DNA of 5,455 bases from the NCBI GenBank assembly GCA_964353405.1, contig CAYGWJ010000177.1, forward strand, positions 1-5,455, in the 5' to 3' direction. The position numbers and the translations under genes were made by a program. This document shows, piece by piece, positions 5,290 to 5,455 of the stretch (positions within the stretch are counted from its first letter, which is position 1; every line of letters starts with the position of its first letter). Source of the stretch: JBGLNJ01 sp964353405. GTDB lineage: Bacteria > Chloroflexota > Anaerolineae > Fen-1058. The notes below the pieces were generated by a model. It was not told the DNA's origin. It ran no database searches and saw only the letters and a program-made list of their open reading frames with translations.

Positions 5290-5455
5290 CCAAACCCCGG
5301 CCAGTCTCGCCGGCCTAGAGCGGATTCCAGTTGCATGTACGGGTCGCTTCGCGCGAGTGAACATAACGGCGTATTTCACAGGCTACATAATCAAGGCTTT
5401 TCATCATCGAATCCGCCACCACCACAGTGGTCATCCCGTACACTCGATAGGAAAC
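5290..5455. other. 3' tail without a recognised gene; interleaved inverted repeats
   Basis: This stretch holds no gene I can identify. GCGGATTC (5320-5327) is repeated inverted as GAATCCGC (5409-5416), and TGTACGGG (5336-5343) as CCCGTACA (5435-5442), so the two pairs interleave. GC content of 5331-5455 is about 50 percent by hand count, below that of the genes beside it. A minus-strand frame is open from the right edge to a TAG at 5317-5315 (46 codons) and could be the end of a gene entering from the right, but two plus-strand frames are also open to the edge and none resembles a family I know. A 5-bp stem CCGGC/GCCGG (5297-5313) follows the lipoprotein stop but has no U-tract. Confidence 0.4.

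Noticed and set aside
5297..5313. CCGGC/GCCGG stem behind the lipoprotein stop as a terminator
   Set aside because: Only five pairs and no U-tract on the plus strand.
5421..5431. ACCAC-A-GTGGT palindrome near the right edge
   Set aside because: Short and within a CCA-rich run, so easily produced by chance; no promoter could be tied to it.

Overview
The window is GC-rich bacterial chromosome. The proteins point to a Chloroflexota lineage, most likely Anaerolineae or a relative. This rests on protein style: the MetH N-terminus, a small acidic protein beginning with a DLPDWL motif, and a lipoprotein domain with a DTSLGCPQPG motif. It is inference, not a phylogeny. I see no rRNA, tRNA, CRISPR array, insertion sequence or phage gene.

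Layout, left to right. A minus-strand methionine synthase gene (metH) runs off the left edge, so only its first 152 codons are present. Its 91-nt leader holds a perfect 10-bp inverted repeat whose loop can pair again downstream, just before the ribosome-binding site. Upstream of metH and on the same strand is a large DUF87/HerA-type ATPase of 811 residues with a coiled-coil tail. Behind the ATPase lies the C-terminal part of a flavin-reductase-like protein, also on the minus strand. It has lost its N-terminal half and is probably a gene remnant.

The remnant ends where a plus-strand iron transport unit begins. This unit has a near-consensus sigma-70 promoter, a Fur-box-like palindrome just past the predicted transcription start, and a complete FTR1-family iron permease. 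A strong hairpin follows the permease stop. Its U-tract lies on the other strand, so it mainly terminates the convergent gene, which encodes a 120-residue proline-rich protein with one C-terminal membrane helix. That gene and a plus-strand lipoprotein gene diverge from a 175-bp spacer with a recognisable promoter on each strand. The lipoprotein transcript is predicted to start with a stable hairpin. The last 166 bases hold no recognisable gene but do contain two interleaved perfect 8-bp inverted repeats.

How the parts work together. The iron permease looks like a self-contained, iron-repressed transcription unit. The ATPase and metH could be co-transcribed, with the metH leader acting as a regulatory stop or switch between them. 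The small membrane protein and the lipoprotein are divergently transcribed and both envelope-associated, but their roles are unknown. I do not see a clear new multi-gene system. The items most worth checking are the metH leader, the ATPase architecture, the iron-regulated promoter beside a broken reductase, and the 3' tail.
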